A DNA stretch of 64,000 bases, taken from contig JAZJXO010000011.1 of the NCBI GenBank assembly GCA_040390855.1, positions 1 to 64,000 on the forward strand, in the 5' to 3' direction. Origin of the DNA: Parvibaculum sp040390855 (GTDB lineage Bacteria > Pseudomonadota > Alphaproteobacteria > Parvibaculales > Parvibaculaceae). Position numbers and translations under genes: made by a program. The notes beneath the pieces were generated by a model. That model was given only the letters and a program-made list of their open reading frames with translations, made no database searches and was not told the DNA's origin. This document shows, piece after piece, positions 1 through 8,885 of the stretch (within the stretch, counting starts at the first letter, position 1; every line of letters starts with the position of its first letter).

Positions 1-83
1 GAGCAATTCTACGCCACACTGGACGAGCCAGTCATGGCGGCTTAACTTAAACCAATAGCCTCCGGCAAACCCGGGGCGGTCCA

Positions 84-173
84 ATGTTCGACTACATTGA
101 AATGTTCTACAATCCAAAACGCAAACACGCCAATAACGGGATGCTGTCTCCCGTCAACTTCGAAAGGCAGTAA
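84..173 (+). pseudogene. 3' remnant of an IS3-family transposase (OrfB/integrase) gene
   Basis: The last 29 codons before the TAA read as the typical C-terminal end of IS3-family OrfB transposases: a DYIEMFYNPKR stretch, then H, then GMLSPVNFE. Within the window the frame is closed by TAA at 48-50, so the piece upstream (51-83) is not a full integrase domain and no DDE residues are present. A different frame at 1-45 ends in EPVMAA and a stop, and may be the end of another broken ORF. I infer a truncated insertion sequence; the rest may lie left of the window. Confidence 0.6.
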
Positions 174-306
174 AAATGAACCCGCAGGGCGTTTAGTAAA
201 CGCGGGGCTATTCAGTTCAAGTGAATTTGGTGGTGATGGCCTTTAGAAAATGAGGGCGATTTCTTCGCGCATCGGCTTTGTTCAAAAGCAGCCTGAGTGA
301 GCATAT
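174..306. other. Non-coding flank between IS remnant and sulfotransferase gene, with an inverted repeat
   Basis: There is a short perfect inverted repeat, GCGTTT-AGT-AAACGC, at 189-203, with C-rich and G-rich flanks that could extend it. It lies just past the transposase stop, where an IS terminal repeat or terminator would be. No matching target duplication can be identified because the other end is outside the window. Confidence 0.35.
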
Positions 307-987
307 TTGGAAGTAGGTTTCGTGCTTAGAATCAATAAGAAGCAGCTTCAATTTTTTTTCAAGGCTGGCCGTGCAAAGATTGTGTTCGTAGACGGCATGC
401 CTCGATCAGGTTCAACACTTGTGTTCAATGCCATGCGGTTGGTCCTTCAGGCCGACCCCGCATGTGATTTGCAATCGAGCTGGGTTCGCAATGCGCGCCA
501 TCTTCCGCGTGCCAACACCTATCTCATCAAGACGCATGGCATGAATTTGATTGACGCTTGGCGTGCCTCCAAGATCGTCTATTCATATCGTGACCCGCGC
601 GTCGCTCTTGTCAGTCATTCGCGCAAGTTTGGGACTACCCCGTCAATTGAAATGGTCCACCAATGGATGCGTGATTTCAATTTTGCTGAGCAACATGCCG
701 GCTTGATGTTTGGCTATGAGGACATGGTTAAGGACGTGCCTGCCGTAGTTCATGCTTTGGCTGACTATGCCGGTTGCGAGGTCGATAGTGCTGAGATCGC
801 GGACAACGTGAATTTACTCGTCCGTCAGGGAGATGATCAGTCGGAGGCGGTCACACTTCTGCACGGTTCACATCGTACCGGAACCAAAGACGACGAATGG
901 CGCCTGTTCCTTCCCCAGGCGCTACAGACGCAGATCACGAACGAGTACTCGCCCTGGCTCGAACGGCACGGCTATCCTCTCCGATAG
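307..987 (+). CDS. Sulfotransferase-like protein
   Basis: The 226-residue product resembles PAPS-dependent sulfotransferases. Near residue 32 it has PRSGSTL, matching the 5'-phosphosulfate-binding loop, and near residue 96 YRDPRVALVSHSRKF, matching the 3'-phosphate-binding segment (RDPxxxxxS). Such enzymes move sulfate from PAPS onto sugars, lipids or small molecules; the acceptor here cannot be told. The start shown is TTG at 307. A GTG at 322 with GGAAG about eight bases upstream is equally or more likely. The gene lies next to an IS remnant and is unrelated in function to the rpsB operon that follows, so it may be a recent arrival. Fold assignment is fairly sure; substrate is unknown. Confidence 0.7.
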   Translation: MEVGFVLRINKKQLQFFFKAGRAKIVFVDGMPRSGSTLVFNAMRLVLQADPACDLQSSWVRNARHLPRANTYLIKTHGMNLIDAWRASKIVYSYRDPRVALVSHSRKFGTTPSIEMVHQWMRDFNFAEQHAGLMFGYEDMVKDVPAVVHALADYAGCEVDSAEIADNVNLLVRQGDDQSEAVTLLHGSHRTGTKDDEWRLFLPQALQTQITNEYSPWLERHGYPLR

Positions 988-1301
988 GAGAGGGAGCGGC
1001 TTACCGGCCTGCATGGAAAAGCCAAATCCCTCCGGAATTGCGCACATCTTTTGTTACCATAACCCAAATGACATGGTTTATTGATGCTTCGTGCTGTCCG
1101 CTTGTCGTAATACGGCGTTTAACCAGTCTCTTTGCTTGCTTTTCCCCCCCGTTCCCCCTATACCCCGCCTCATTCCACATGCGGGGTTCGGCCCACTCAC
1201 GCCTGAAGTTAGGCAACATAGAGTAGGTCGGTCCGGTGCGGCCGGTTTTCCGGCTGTTCTCCCCCCGCAGAGGTCCAACCGGAAAAAGGAGCAACAGTGC
1301 C
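988..1301 (+). promoter_or_regulatory. rpsB promoter/leader region with GC hairpin
   Basis: This 314-bp gap holds no convincing gene. It should carry the promoter and 5' leader of rpsB-tsf. A hairpin GCCGG-TTTT-CCGGC lies at 1241-1254, extendable with wobble pairs, about 50 bases before the rpsB ATG, and AAAAAGGAGC (1283-1292) is the ribosome binding site. S2 represses its own operon through the leader in many bacteria, so the hairpin could belong to an S2 target. That is inference; no known leader consensus was matched. Confidence 0.35.
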
Positions 1302-2054
1302 ATGGCGCTGCCCGAATTCTCTATGCGTGGTCTGCTTGAAGCAGGCGTCCATTTTGGTCACCAGACACACCGCTGGAACCCGAAGATGGCCCCCTTCCTC
1401 TTTGGTGACCGCAACAACATCCACATTATCGACCTTGCCCAGACGGTTCCGTTGCTGCATCAGGCGCTCGTCGCCGTGCGTGACGCGGTTGCCGGTGGCG
1501 GTCGTGTGCTGTTCGTCGGCACGAAGCGTCAGGCGTCTGATCCCGTCGCTGTGGCCGCTCGTCAGTGCGCCCAGTATTACATCAACCATCGTTGGCTCGG
1601 CGGCACGCTGACCAACTGGAAGACGATCTCGAACTCGATCCGCCGTCTCCGTCAGCTTGACGAGATGCTCGCGGGCGAAGCGCGTGGTTTGACCAAGAAA
1701 GAAGTCCTGAACCTGACGCGCGAACGCGACAAGCTCGAACGCGCCATTGGCGGCATCAAGGACATGGGCGGCATTCCCGACATCATGGTCGTGATCGACA
1801 CCAATAAAGAAACGATTGCGATCGAGGAAGCCCGCAAGCTCGGCATTCCGGTTGTCGCCATTCTCGACTCGAACTCGAACCCCGATGGCATCGCCTATCC
1901 GGTTCCCGGCAATGACGACGCCGCCCGCGCGATCACGCTCTATTGCGATCTTGTCTCGCGCGCGGTCATCGACGGCATCTCGCAGAGCCATGCCCATTCG
2001 GGCCATGACATCGGCGCCGAAGTCGAACCCGACGTCGTGGTTCCCGCCGAATAA
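1302..2054 (+). CDS. rpsB: 30S ribosomal protein S2
   Basis: The 250-residue product is ribosomal protein S2 of the small subunit, which bridges head and body of the 30S particle and is needed for S1 binding. The N-terminus has the family hallmark LEAGVHFGHQTHRWNPKM, followed by the INHRWLGGTLTNW segment and the DIMVVIDTNKE helix. The ATG at 1302 is preferred over an in-frame start at 1236 because it follows a strong GGAG site and gives the normal S2 N-terminus (MALPEFSM). tsf lies 108 bp downstream on the same strand, the usual rpsB-tsf pairing. Confidence 0.97.
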   Translation: MALPEFSMRGLLEAGVHFGHQTHRWNPKMAPFLFGDRNNIHIIDLAQTVPLLHQALVAVRDAVAGGGRVLFVGTKRQASDPVAVAARQCAQYYINHRWLGGTLTNWKTISNSIRRLRQLDEMLAGEARGLTKKEVLNLTRERDKLERAIGGIKDMGGIPDIMVVIDTNKETIAIEEARKLGIPVVAILDSNSNPDGIAYPVPGNDDAARAITLYCDLVSRAVIDGISQSHAHSGHDIGAEVEPDVVVPAE

Positions 2055-2085
2055 GCGCCCGTCGCAATACTGCGCTAGACGATAG

Positions 2086-2117
2086 GGCCCGATGCACTCA
2101 CAAAAGCGCGTCGGGCC
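2086..2117 (+). promoter_or_regulatory. rpsB-tsf intergenic hairpin
   Basis: GGCCCGATGC (2086-2095) pairs with GCGCGTCGGGCC (through 2117), giving about ten base pairs around a 12-base loop. It is not followed by a T-run, so it looks more like an attenuating or RNA-processing structure lowering tsf relative to rpsB than a full terminator. Confidence 0.4.
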
Positions 2118-2162
2118 GCTCGCTTAAAACCCGCACTTATAGAATATAAAGAGGATAGTCCA

Positions 2163-3089
2163 ATGGCCGAGATCACAGCAGGCTTGGTGAAACAACTCCG
2201 CGAAACCAGCGGCGCGGGCATGATGGATTGCAAAGCCGCGCTCACAGCGACCGAAGGCGACATGGAAGCCGCCATCGACTGGCTGCGCACGAAGGGTCTT
2301 GCCAAAGCCGCGAAGAAGTCGGGCCGCGTGGCCGCCGAGGGTCTCGTGGGCGTTGTCGCCAACGGCACATCAGGCGCCGTCGTCGAAGTGAACTCCGAAA
2401 CAGACTTCGTCGCGCGCAACGAAGCCTTTCAGAACATGGTCACAGCGATCACCAAAACCGCTCTCGCCGTCAATGGCGACACGGACAAGTTGCTTGCAAG
2501 CCCCTTCCCCGGTTCCGCCCTAACAGTGAAAGATTACGTCACTGAACAGGTCGGCACGATCGGCGAAAACATGTCTGTGCGCCGCGCCGGTGCGATCAAT
2601 GTGACCGACGGCGTCGTCGTCTCCTACACGCATAACCAGATCGCAGCGGGTCTCGGCAAGATCGGCGTGCTTGTCGGTCTGGAATCGACAGGGGACAAGG
2701 CCAAGCTCGCCGAACTCGGCAAGCAGATCGCCATGCACATTGCCGCGACCGCGCCGGTTGCCACGCGCCGCGAAGAAGTGGACGCCGCGCTCGTCGAGCG
2801 CGAACGCGCCGTGCTCGTCGCCGAGGCCAAGGAATCCGGCCGTCCCGACAACATCATCGAAAAGATGGTCGAAGGCCGTATCCGCAAGTTCTACGAAGAA
2901 GTCGTGCTGCTCTCGCAGGCTTTCGTCGTGAACCCGGACCTGACCGTTGAAAAGGCCGTCAAGGAAGCCGAAGCCGGTGTCGGCGCGCCCGTCACGGTTG
3001 TCGGCTTTGTCCGCTTCCTGCTGGGCGACGGCATCGAGAAAGAAGAAACCGACTTCGCCGCCGAAGTGGCAGCCACAGCGCGCGGTTAA
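2163..3089 (+). CDS. tsf: Elongation factor Ts
   Basis: EF-Ts, 308 residues, exchanges GDP for GTP on EF-Tu in the cytoplasm. The N-terminal UBA-like domain (about 1-55) contains the diagnostic LRETSGAGMMDCKAAL run, and the TDFVARNEAF motif that contacts EF-Tu is near residue 80. The length is normal for the long proteobacterial form. AGAGGATAG just upstream serves as ribosome binding site for the ATG. It forms the second gene of the rpsB-tsf unit and is followed by tandem hairpins. Confidence 0.97.
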   Translation: MAEITAGLVKQLRETSGAGMMDCKAALTATEGDMEAAIDWLRTKGLAKAAKKSGRVAAEGLVGVVANGTSGAVVEVNSETDFVARNEAFQNMVTAITKTALAVNGDTDKLLASPFPGSALTVKDYVTEQVGTIGENMSVRRAGAINVTDGVVVSYTHNQIAAGLGKIGVLVGLESTGDKAKLAELGKQIAMHIAATAPVATRREEVDAALVERERAVLVAEAKESGRPDNIIEKMVEGRIRKFYEEVVLLSQAFVVNPDLTVEKAVKEAEAGVGAPVTVVGFVRFLLGDGIEKEETDFAAEVAATARG

Positions 3090-3097
3090 AGTCTGAT

Positions 3098-3170
3098 TTG
3101 ACCCCGAAAAAGGGTCAATTCATCAAAGAATAAAAATGCCCCCGTCGCTTCTCCGCGCCGGGGGCGTTAT
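3098..3170 (+). terminator. Tandem hairpins after tsf
   Basis: Two stems follow the tsf stop. TTGACCC/GGGTCAA is at 3098-3118. GCCCCCG/CGGGGGC (3138-3144 and 3159-3165) is extended by A-T and wobble pairs and followed by GTTATTGT. The second has the GC stem and partly T-rich tail of an intrinsic terminator, separating rpsB-tsf from pyrH, perhaps incompletely. Confidence 0.6.
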
Positions 3171-3247
3171 TGTCTCTGAGGCCCGAGGGGATTCGGGCCT
3201 CTCAAAAGTTCGCCACCCAACCTGCCCGTAACGGAGAAGCATCACGC

Positions 3248-3976
3248 ATGTCCCGAAAACCGCTCTACAAGCGCGCGCTCCTCAAGGTCTCCGGCGAAGC
3301 CCTGATGGGTGACCAGCAATACGGCATCGACGTCAAAACGGTGGACCGCATTGCCGCCGAGATCAAACAGGCGACCGCCATCGGCTGCGAGATTTGCCTC
3401 GTCATTGGCGGCGGCAATATCTTTCGCGGTCTTTCGGGCGCGGCCAGCGGCATGGAGCGGGCCTCGGCGGACTATATGGGGATGCTCGCCACCGTGATGA
3501 ACGCGCTCGCCATGCAGAACTCGCTGGAGCGCATGGGCGTCCAGACCCGTGTGATGTCCGCCATTCCCATGACCACCATCGCAGAGCCATATATTCGCCG
3601 CAGGGCCGTGCGACATATGGAGAAGGGTCGCGTGGTGATATTCGCGGCCGGAACAGGCAACCCCTTCTTCACAACCGATACAGCCGCTGCACTCCGCGCC
3701 ACCGAAATGGGCTGCGATGCGCTGCTGAAAGGAACGCAGGTGGACGGCGTTTATTCCGCCGACCCTAAAAAGGTCAAGGACGCCACCCGCTACGAGCGCC
3801 TGACTTTCATGGATGTCCTGACCCGCGATTTGCAGGTCATGGACACATCGGCCATTGCGCTGGCGCGTGAGAATGATATTCCCATTATCGTCTTCTCGAT
3901 TCACGACGATGGCGGCTTCGTCAATGTTCTGACAGGCGAGGGGCGCTGCACTATTATCAGCTCCTCCCCAGCCTGA
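3248..3976 (+). CDS. pyrH: UMP kinase
   Basis: PyrH phosphorylates UMP to UDP with ATP, an essential step of pyrimidine nucleotide synthesis. The product has the amino acid kinase fold: LLKVSGEAL at the N-terminus, GGGNIFRG at 54-61, the DYMGMLATVMNALAMQ helix and AAGTGNPFFTTDTAA for the acceptor site. The start at 3248 (242 residues) is chosen over a longer in-frame ORF from 3170, because GGAG lies about ten bases upstream and the product then begins as PyrH normally does. frr follows 51 bp later, as in most bacteria. Confidence 0.96.
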   Translation: MSRKPLYKRALLKVSGEALMGDQQYGIDVKTVDRIAAEIKQATAIGCEICLVIGGGNIFRGLSGAASGMERASADYMGMLATVMNALAMQNSLERMGVQTRVMSAIPMTTIAEPYIRRRAVRHMEKGRVVIFAAGTGNPFFTTDTAAALRATEMGCDALLKGTQVDGVYSADPKKVKDATRYERLTFMDVLTRDLQVMDTSAIALARENDIPIIVFSIHDDGGFVNVLTGEGRCTIISSSPA

Positions 3977-4027
3977 TCTAAGACTTGGCGATCTAAGCCC
4001 CCTACAAAGAGACTAAAGGATAAGATT

Positions 4028-4594
4028 ATGGCTGAACCCAAGACCCTCGACATCGGCGACGTCGAACGGCGTATGCGCGGCGCTCTCGGTGCGCTGAAGC
4101 AGGAATTTGCAGGACTGCGCACAGGCCGTGCCTCGGCTGCGCTACTGGACCCGATCATGGTCGATGCCTATGGCCAGATGATGCCTATCAATCAGGTCGG
4201 CACGGTCAACGCGCCCGAAAGCCGCCTCATCACCGTGCAGGTCTGGGACCGTGGCATGGTCAGCGCGGTCGATAAAGCCATCCGCTCGTCGGGTCTGGGC
4301 CTCAACCCCAATGTGGACGGCACGCTCATCCGCCTCCCCATTCCGGAACTGAACGAAGAGCGCCGCAAGGAACTCACCAAGATCGCCTCGAAATACACCG
4401 AACATGCCCGCATCGCCGTGCGCAACGTCCGCCGCGACGCGATGGATGAGTTGAAGGCGCTCGAAAAAGGCGGCCATATGAGCGAAGACGATCACAAGAC
4501 ATGGTCGGAAAAAGTGCAGAAACTCACCGACGAAATGATCCGCGAAATCGACGGTGCACTGTCACACAAAGAAGCAGAAATTATGCAGGTATAA
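4028..4594 (+). CDS. frr: Ribosome recycling factor
   Basis: RRF (188 residues) splits post-termination ribosomes together with EF-G. Visible hallmarks are LRTGRASAALLDPI near residues 30-45, the PINQVGTV strand, and the C-terminal helix EERRKELTKIASKYTEHARIAVRNVRRDA. Length is normal. It follows pyrH on the same strand in the conserved order pyrH-frr-uppS-cdsA. The ATG is preceded by AAAGGATAAG. Confidence 0.96.
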   Translation: MAEPKTLDIGDVERRMRGALGALKQEFAGLRTGRASAALLDPIMVDAYGQMMPINQVGTVNAPESRLITVQVWDRGMVSAVDKAIRSSGLGLNPNVDGTLIRLPIPELNEERRKELTKIASKYTEHARIAVRNVRRDAMDELKALEKGGHMSEDDHKTWSEKVQKLTDEMIREIDGALSHKEAEIMQV

Positions 4595-4662
4595 GTGCTA
4601 GGCTCTTGTATCGGATAACCTGTTTGTCCTAACTCTATGTTTTAACTTGAGAAAGCCTGACG

Positions 4663-5430
4663 ATGATGGGGAGGCACGATGCCCCGGCCACTGAGACGGA
4701 CGCGGTCCCCATGCCGCGCCATGTTGCCATCATCATGGATGGCAACCGCCGCTGGGCCGCGCGTCGTCATCTGCCGCGTCAGGTTGGCCACCGTCAGGGC
4801 GTCGAGGCCGTGCGCGTCATCACGCGCGCCGCCGGTGAAATGGGTATCCAGTATCTGACGCTTTATGGCTTCAGCTCCGAAAACTGGAACCGCTCGCCCG
4901 ATGAGGTGAGCGATTTGATGGGCCTGCTAAAGCTCTTTATCCGCAGAGACTTGGCCGAGCTTCATCAGAATGGCGTTCAGGTCCGCATCATCGGCGACCG
5001 CGAGCATCTGGATGCCGACATGGTCACACTCATCGAGGAAGCCGAAGCCCTCACACGCAACAATAGTAAACTCAAGCTCATCATTGCCTTTAACTACGGT
5101 GGCCAGAACGAGATTACGTCTGCCATGCGCCGCATCGCGCGCGAGGTGCAGGCGGGCCGCCTTTCTCCTGATGCAATCTGTCAGGAAACAGTCGCTAACC
5201 ATCTGGATACAGCCGGTATTCCCGACCCTGACCTCATCATCCGCACCAGCGGCGAGAAGCGCCTGTCTAACTTCCTCCTGTGGCAGAGCGCCTATGCAGA
5301 ACTCGTCTTCAGCGATGTTCTCTGGCCGGATTTTTCGCCTGAGCGCCTACGTGAATCCATCGCCGAGTTCAACCGCCGCGACCGCCGGTTCGGAGCCGTG
5401 GCCGCACCCGCCGCGCCCGTCAAATCCTGA
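4663..5430 (+). CDS. uppS: Undecaprenyl diphosphate synthase
   Basis: UppS extends farnesyl-PP with isopentenyl-PP units in cis configuration to make C55-PP, the lipid carrier for peptidoglycan and O-antigen. The active-site motif HVAIIMDGNRRWA is near residues 20-32 (catalytic Asp26), with LTLYGFSSENWNR and the C-terminal RTSGEKRLSNFLLWQ substrate region. The 255-residue length is normal. Two adjacent ATG codons (4663, 4666) could each start it. cdsA begins 19 bp downstream. Confidence 0.95.
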   Translation: MMGRHDAPATETDAVPMPRHVAIIMDGNRRWAARRHLPRQVGHRQGVEAVRVITRAAGEMGIQYLTLYGFSSENWNRSPDEVSDLMGLLKLFIRRDLAELHQNGVQVRIIGDREHLDADMVTLIEEAEALTRNNSKLKLIIAFNYGGQNEITSAMRRIAREVQAGRLSPDAICQETVANHLDTAGIPDPDLIIRTSGEKRLSNFLLWQSAYAELVFSDVLWPDFSPERLRESIAEFNRRDRRFGAVAAPAAPVKS

Positions 5431-5449
5431 AGACGGTGCCAGCCCTTAC

Positions 5450-6304
5450 ATGACAGAACAAGACCTTATGCCCGACGCCTCACGTGATAAGTCCGCCGAG
5501 CTGCGCACCCGCATAGTCTCCGCCTTGGTCCTTGCGCCGGTGGCTCTGGCTCTCACCTATATCGGTGGCTGGCCCTTTGCCGCGCTGCTGGCAGTCGCGG
5601 CCATCGCCATGGCCTTCGAGCTTTCAACGCTTCTGCCGGGCATCTCGTCCACCATGCGCGTCATGCTCGCAGGTGTCGCCCTCGTCGCCATAGGGCTGAC
5701 CGCAATCGGCGGCCCCTTTGTCGCGTTGCTTGCGACGCTCGCTGGACTCACCTTCGCGGTCGCCGCAGGCATCGTCACCGGTGCGCCGCTCCTCTCGCTG
5801 GTTATCGCCTTTCCCTATCTCGTCCTGCCGCTCATCGCCCTCGTCTGGCTCCGCCTCGATCCGACCTACGGCCTCATCGGCATATTCTGGCTTCTCTTCG
5901 CCGTCTGGGCGACCGACACATTCGCCTATTTCGCCGGTCGCGGCATCGGTGGTCCGAAACTCGCGCCCTCGCTCTCGCCCAACAAGACATGGGCAGGTCT
6001 CATCGGCGGCATGGTCGGCGCGGCTCTTGTCGGCTTCATCGCCTCAGTCATGTTCGATCTCGGCTCGCCCGCGCTCCTCGCCCTAGTCAGCGCCCTTATC
6101 GCGGTGGTCGCTCAGGCCGGTGACATCTTTGAAAGCGCCCTGAAGCGCCGTGCAGGCGTCAAGGATTCCGGCAAGCTCATTCCCGGCCATGGTGGTATCC
6201 TCGACCGTGTGGACGGGCTCGTCACCGCCGCGCTTGCAGCGGGTCTCATCGGTGCCCTCCATGCAGGGGCCAGCCCCGCCGCAGGAGTTCTGATTTGGCC
6301 GTAA
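5450..6304 (+). CDS. cdsA: Phosphatidate cytidylyltransferase
   Basis: CdsA makes CDP-diacylglycerol from phosphatidic acid and CTP, the branch point for membrane phospholipids. The 284-residue protein is mostly hydrophobic with about eight membrane segments. It ends with the family signature KDSGKLIPGHGGILDRVDG and has SPNKTWAGLIGG before it. I place the start at ATG 5450; the ORF is open much further upstream inside uppS, but that part has no CdsA character. ATG 5468 is an alternative. Its 3' end overlaps dxr by 10 bp. Confidence 0.93.
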   Translation: MTEQDLMPDASRDKSAELRTRIVSALVLAPVALALTYIGGWPFAALLAVAAIAMAFELSTLLPGISSTMRVMLAGVALVAIGLTAIGGPFVALLATLAGLTFAVAAGIVTGAPLLSLVIAFPYLVLPLIALVWLRLDPTYGLIGIFWLLFAVWATDTFAYFAGRGIGGPKLAPSLSPNKTWAGLIGGMVGAALVGFIASVMFDLGSPALLALVSALIAVVAQAGDIFESALKRRAGVKDSGKLIPGHGGILDRVDGLVTAALAAGLIGALHAGASPAAGVLIWP

Positions 6305-7518
6305 TCGTAACCAAAGACCGCGCTGACGGTGTGCCGATCGCGCCCGCTGCCGCGCGTCGTAGCGTCACGGTTCTGGGCTCCACCGGCTCCATCGGCGTCT
6401 CGACCCTCGACCTCATTGCCCGCGAACCCGACCGCTTCGACCTCGTCGCTATTACAGCGCACAAAAATGTCAAACGCCTGATCGAACAGGCGAGGGCGCT
6501 GCGCCCGCAATTTGCCGTCATCGGCGACATGCTGATGTATGACGAATTGAAAGCGGGCCTCGAAGGCACCGGCATCGAAATCGGGGCGGGGCATAATGCT
6601 GTGATCGAAGCGGCCCTCCGTCCCGCCGATTGGGTCATGGCCGGCATCGTGGGCACGGCAGGACTCGCTCCCACACTCGCCGCCGTGCGTCGCGGTGCAG
6701 CCGTGGCTCTGGCCAACAAAGAATGTCTCGTCTCCGCAGGCTCGCTCTTTCTTGCCGAAGTCGTGAAGTCCGGCGCGACGCTCCTGCCGGTGGACAGCGA
6801 ACACAACGCTATCTTTCAGGTGCTTGAAGCCGACCGACTTCATGCCGTGGACAAGATCATCCTCACCGCCTCCGGCGGTCCCTTCCGCACCAGCTCGATG
6901 GACGATATGGCCCGCGCGACACCGGCACAGGCCGTTGCCCATCCGAAATGGGACATGGGCGCAAAAATTTCCGTCGACAGCGCCACATTATTCAATAAAG
7001 GCCTCGAACTCATCGAAGCCGCTTATCTGTTTCCCGTCGGCGAAGACCGCATCGATATCATCATCCATCCGGAATCAATCGTTCATTCCATGGTGGCCTA
7101 TGTCGATGGTTCGGTGCTGGCCCAGCTCGGCGCGCCGGATATGCGCACGCCCATCTCCTATGCGCTTGGCTGGCCCGAACGGATGCAGACGCCCTGCGCG
7201 CGGCTCAACCTTGCCGAGATCGGCGCCCTCACCTTTGAAGAGCCCGATCCCGTCCGCTTTCCCGCTCTTCGGCTCGCCCGCGAGGCCATCAAGGCCGGTG
7301 CTGCCGCCCCCACAATCCTGAATGCCGCCAATGAAATCGCCGTCGCCGCGTTCCTGATGGGGCATATCGGCTTCCTCGACATCGCCAGAATCGTCGAAAA
7401 AGTGCTCGATCAGAGTGATGCGGCGGGTCTCACCCCCGCAAACCTTGATGAAATTTACGAAATCGACCGAATTGCGAGGCTTAAGGCTGAGGAAATGGTG
7501 CAATTCACCGGCCGCTGA
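6295..7518 (+). CDS. dxr: 1-deoxy-D-xylulose 5-phosphate reductoisomerase
   Basis: Dxr converts DXP to 2-C-methyl-D-erythritol 4-phosphate with NADPH, the committing step of the MEP isoprenoid pathway, so it supplies precursors for UppS next door. The NADPH loop GSTGSIG is at residues 28-34, with NKECLVSAG, the metal-binding LPVDSEHNAIFQ and the SGGPFR active-site loop following. The start is a TTG at 6295 with GGAG eight bases before it, overlapping the cdsA stop. The length of 407 is slightly longer than usual because of about 20 extra N-terminal residues. Confidence 0.95.
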   Translation: MAVIVTKDRADGVPIAPAAARRSVTVLGSTGSIGVSTLDLIAREPDRFDLVAITAHKNVKRLIEQARALRPQFAVIGDMLMYDELKAGLEGTGIEIGAGHNAVIEAALRPADWVMAGIVGTAGLAPTLAAVRRGAAVALANKECLVSAGSLFLAEVVKSGATLLPVDSEHNAIFQVLEADRLHAVDKIILTASGGPFRTSSMDDMARATPAQAVAHPKWDMGAKISVDSATLFNKGLELIEAAYLFPVGEDRIDIIIHPESIVHSMVAYVDGSVLAQLGAPDMRTPISYALGWPERMQTPCARLNLAEIGALTFEEPDPVRFPALRLAREAIKAGAAAPTILNAANEIAVAAFLMGHIGFLDIARIVEKVLDQSDAAGLTPANLDEIYEIDRIARLKAEEMVQFTGR

Positions 7519-7638
7519 CGTAATCTCCCCGCAGAAGGCGGGCGGACCCCGATAGGTTCGCACGGGGGGCTTCGTGTGGCCGGATGATAAGATTTGATAA
7601 TAAGCCGTGCCGCAGTTGTGAATTGGGATGTTGAGTAG

Positions 7639-8781
7639 ATGAATCTGCTAACCGGTCTGGGGAATTTCGGCGCTGACGCCGGGGGCTACATCATTCCCTT
7701 CCTGTTTGTGCTCACCGTCGTCGTGTTCTTTCACGAACTCGGCCATTTTCTTGTCGCGCGCTGGTGCGGCGTGAAGGTCGATGTCTTTTCCATCGGCTTT
7801 GGTCGCGAGATTTTCGGTCGCACGGATAAATACGGCACGCGCTGGAAGCTGAGCTGGATCCCGCTCGGCGGCTATGTGAAATTTGCTGGCGACAACAATG
7901 CCGCCAGTATGCCGGACAAGGCCGCGCTTGCGCAGGTGCCGCTCGATCAGCGTGCTGGTCTCTTCTTCTTCAAGCCGCTCCATCAGCGCGCTGCGGTTGT
8001 CGCCGCCGGCCCCGTTGCCAATTTCATCCTTGCCATCGTCATCTTCGCCGCCATTTACGGCATCGTCGGCAAAGGCACAGTGTTGCCCATCGCAGGCAGC
8101 GTCGTTGCAGGCAGCGCGGCAGAGGCTGCGGGTTTTAAAGCAGACGATCAGATCGTGTCGATCAACGGCAGCGCGATCGGCGACTTCAATCAAGTAGTTC
8201 AGGTTGTGACGATGAGCCCCGGCGTGCCGCTTGATTTCGTGGTCCGGCGCAACGACGCGACGATCCATCTGGTCGTGACGCCGAAGCTCGTCGAGATCAC
8301 AGATATTCTCGGCAATAAGGTCAAAGTCGGCCAGATCGGTCTGGGCAACAAGGCAGGCGAGGCTGGTTACAGATTTGAACGTCTCAATCCGTTTGAAAGC
8401 ATCGCGGCCGGTACCGGCAAAACTTGGTTCGTTGTAACGTCCACGTTGCAGGGAATCGGTGGGATGCTGACGGGGCGGCAGGATTCAAGTCAGCTTGGCG
8501 GTGTCATCACCATCGCCGATCTGTCCGGCAAAGTCGCAAAGACGGGCTTCCTTGAACTGATGGGTCTGGTTGCCACCCTGTCGGTGAGTATTGGTCTGCT
8601 GAATTTGTTTCCGGTGCCTATGCTGGATGGCGGACATCTTTTGTATTATGCGATTGAAGGGGTAAAGGGCAGTCCCTTGGGCGAGAAGGCGCAGGAATTT
8701 GGCTTTCGCGTCGGGCTGGTCCTGGTAATGATGCTGATGGTCTTTGCTACCTGGAACGATCTGGTGAGGGTGTTCACCTGA
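7639..8781 (+). CDS. rseP: Site-2 intramembrane metalloprotease RseP
   Basis: RseP cleaves membrane-anchored substrates such as anti-sigma factors and signal-peptide remnants within the bilayer. The zinc motif HELGH is at residues 32-36 in the first membrane segment. A PDZ domain with AGSAAEAAGFKADDQIVSING follows mid-protein, and the second catalytic signature NLFPVPMLDGGHLLYY is near the C-terminus. At 380 residues it is in the one-PDZ size class usual outside the gammaproteobacteria. It precedes bamA, as in most proteobacteria, linking envelope stress control to outer-membrane assembly. Confidence 0.95.
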   Translation: MNLLTGLGNFGADAGGYIIPFLFVLTVVVFFHELGHFLVARWCGVKVDVFSIGFGREIFGRTDKYGTRWKLSWIPLGGYVKFAGDNNAASMPDKAALAQVPLDQRAGLFFFKPLHQRAAVVAAGPVANFILAIVIFAAIYGIVGKGTVLPIAGSVVAGSAAEAAGFKADDQIVSINGSAIGDFNQVVQVVTMSPGVPLDFVVRRNDATIHLVVTPKLVEITDILGNKVKVGQIGLGNKAGEAGYRFERLNPFESIAAGTGKTWFVVTSTLQGIGGMLTGRQDSSQLGGVITIADLSGKVAKTGFLELMGLVATLSVSIGLLNLFPVPMLDGGHLLYYAIEGVKGSPLGEKAQEFGFRVGLVLVMMLMVFATWNDLVRVFT

Positions 8782-8885
8782 CCCATTCTAATTCGGTGGG
8801 CGGCAGGTTTTAATTTTCCCCGCTTTGGGGGTATGGCGAATGAGCAGCATCGCGATGGTGCTGCGCGGTTGAGGATGGTGTGGGG

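Noticed and set aside
4970..5449. N-terminal extension of CdsA into uppS
   Set aside because: The open frame upstream of 5450 is Ser/Arg/Pro-rich and is the shifted frame of uppS; the membrane protein begins normally at 5450.
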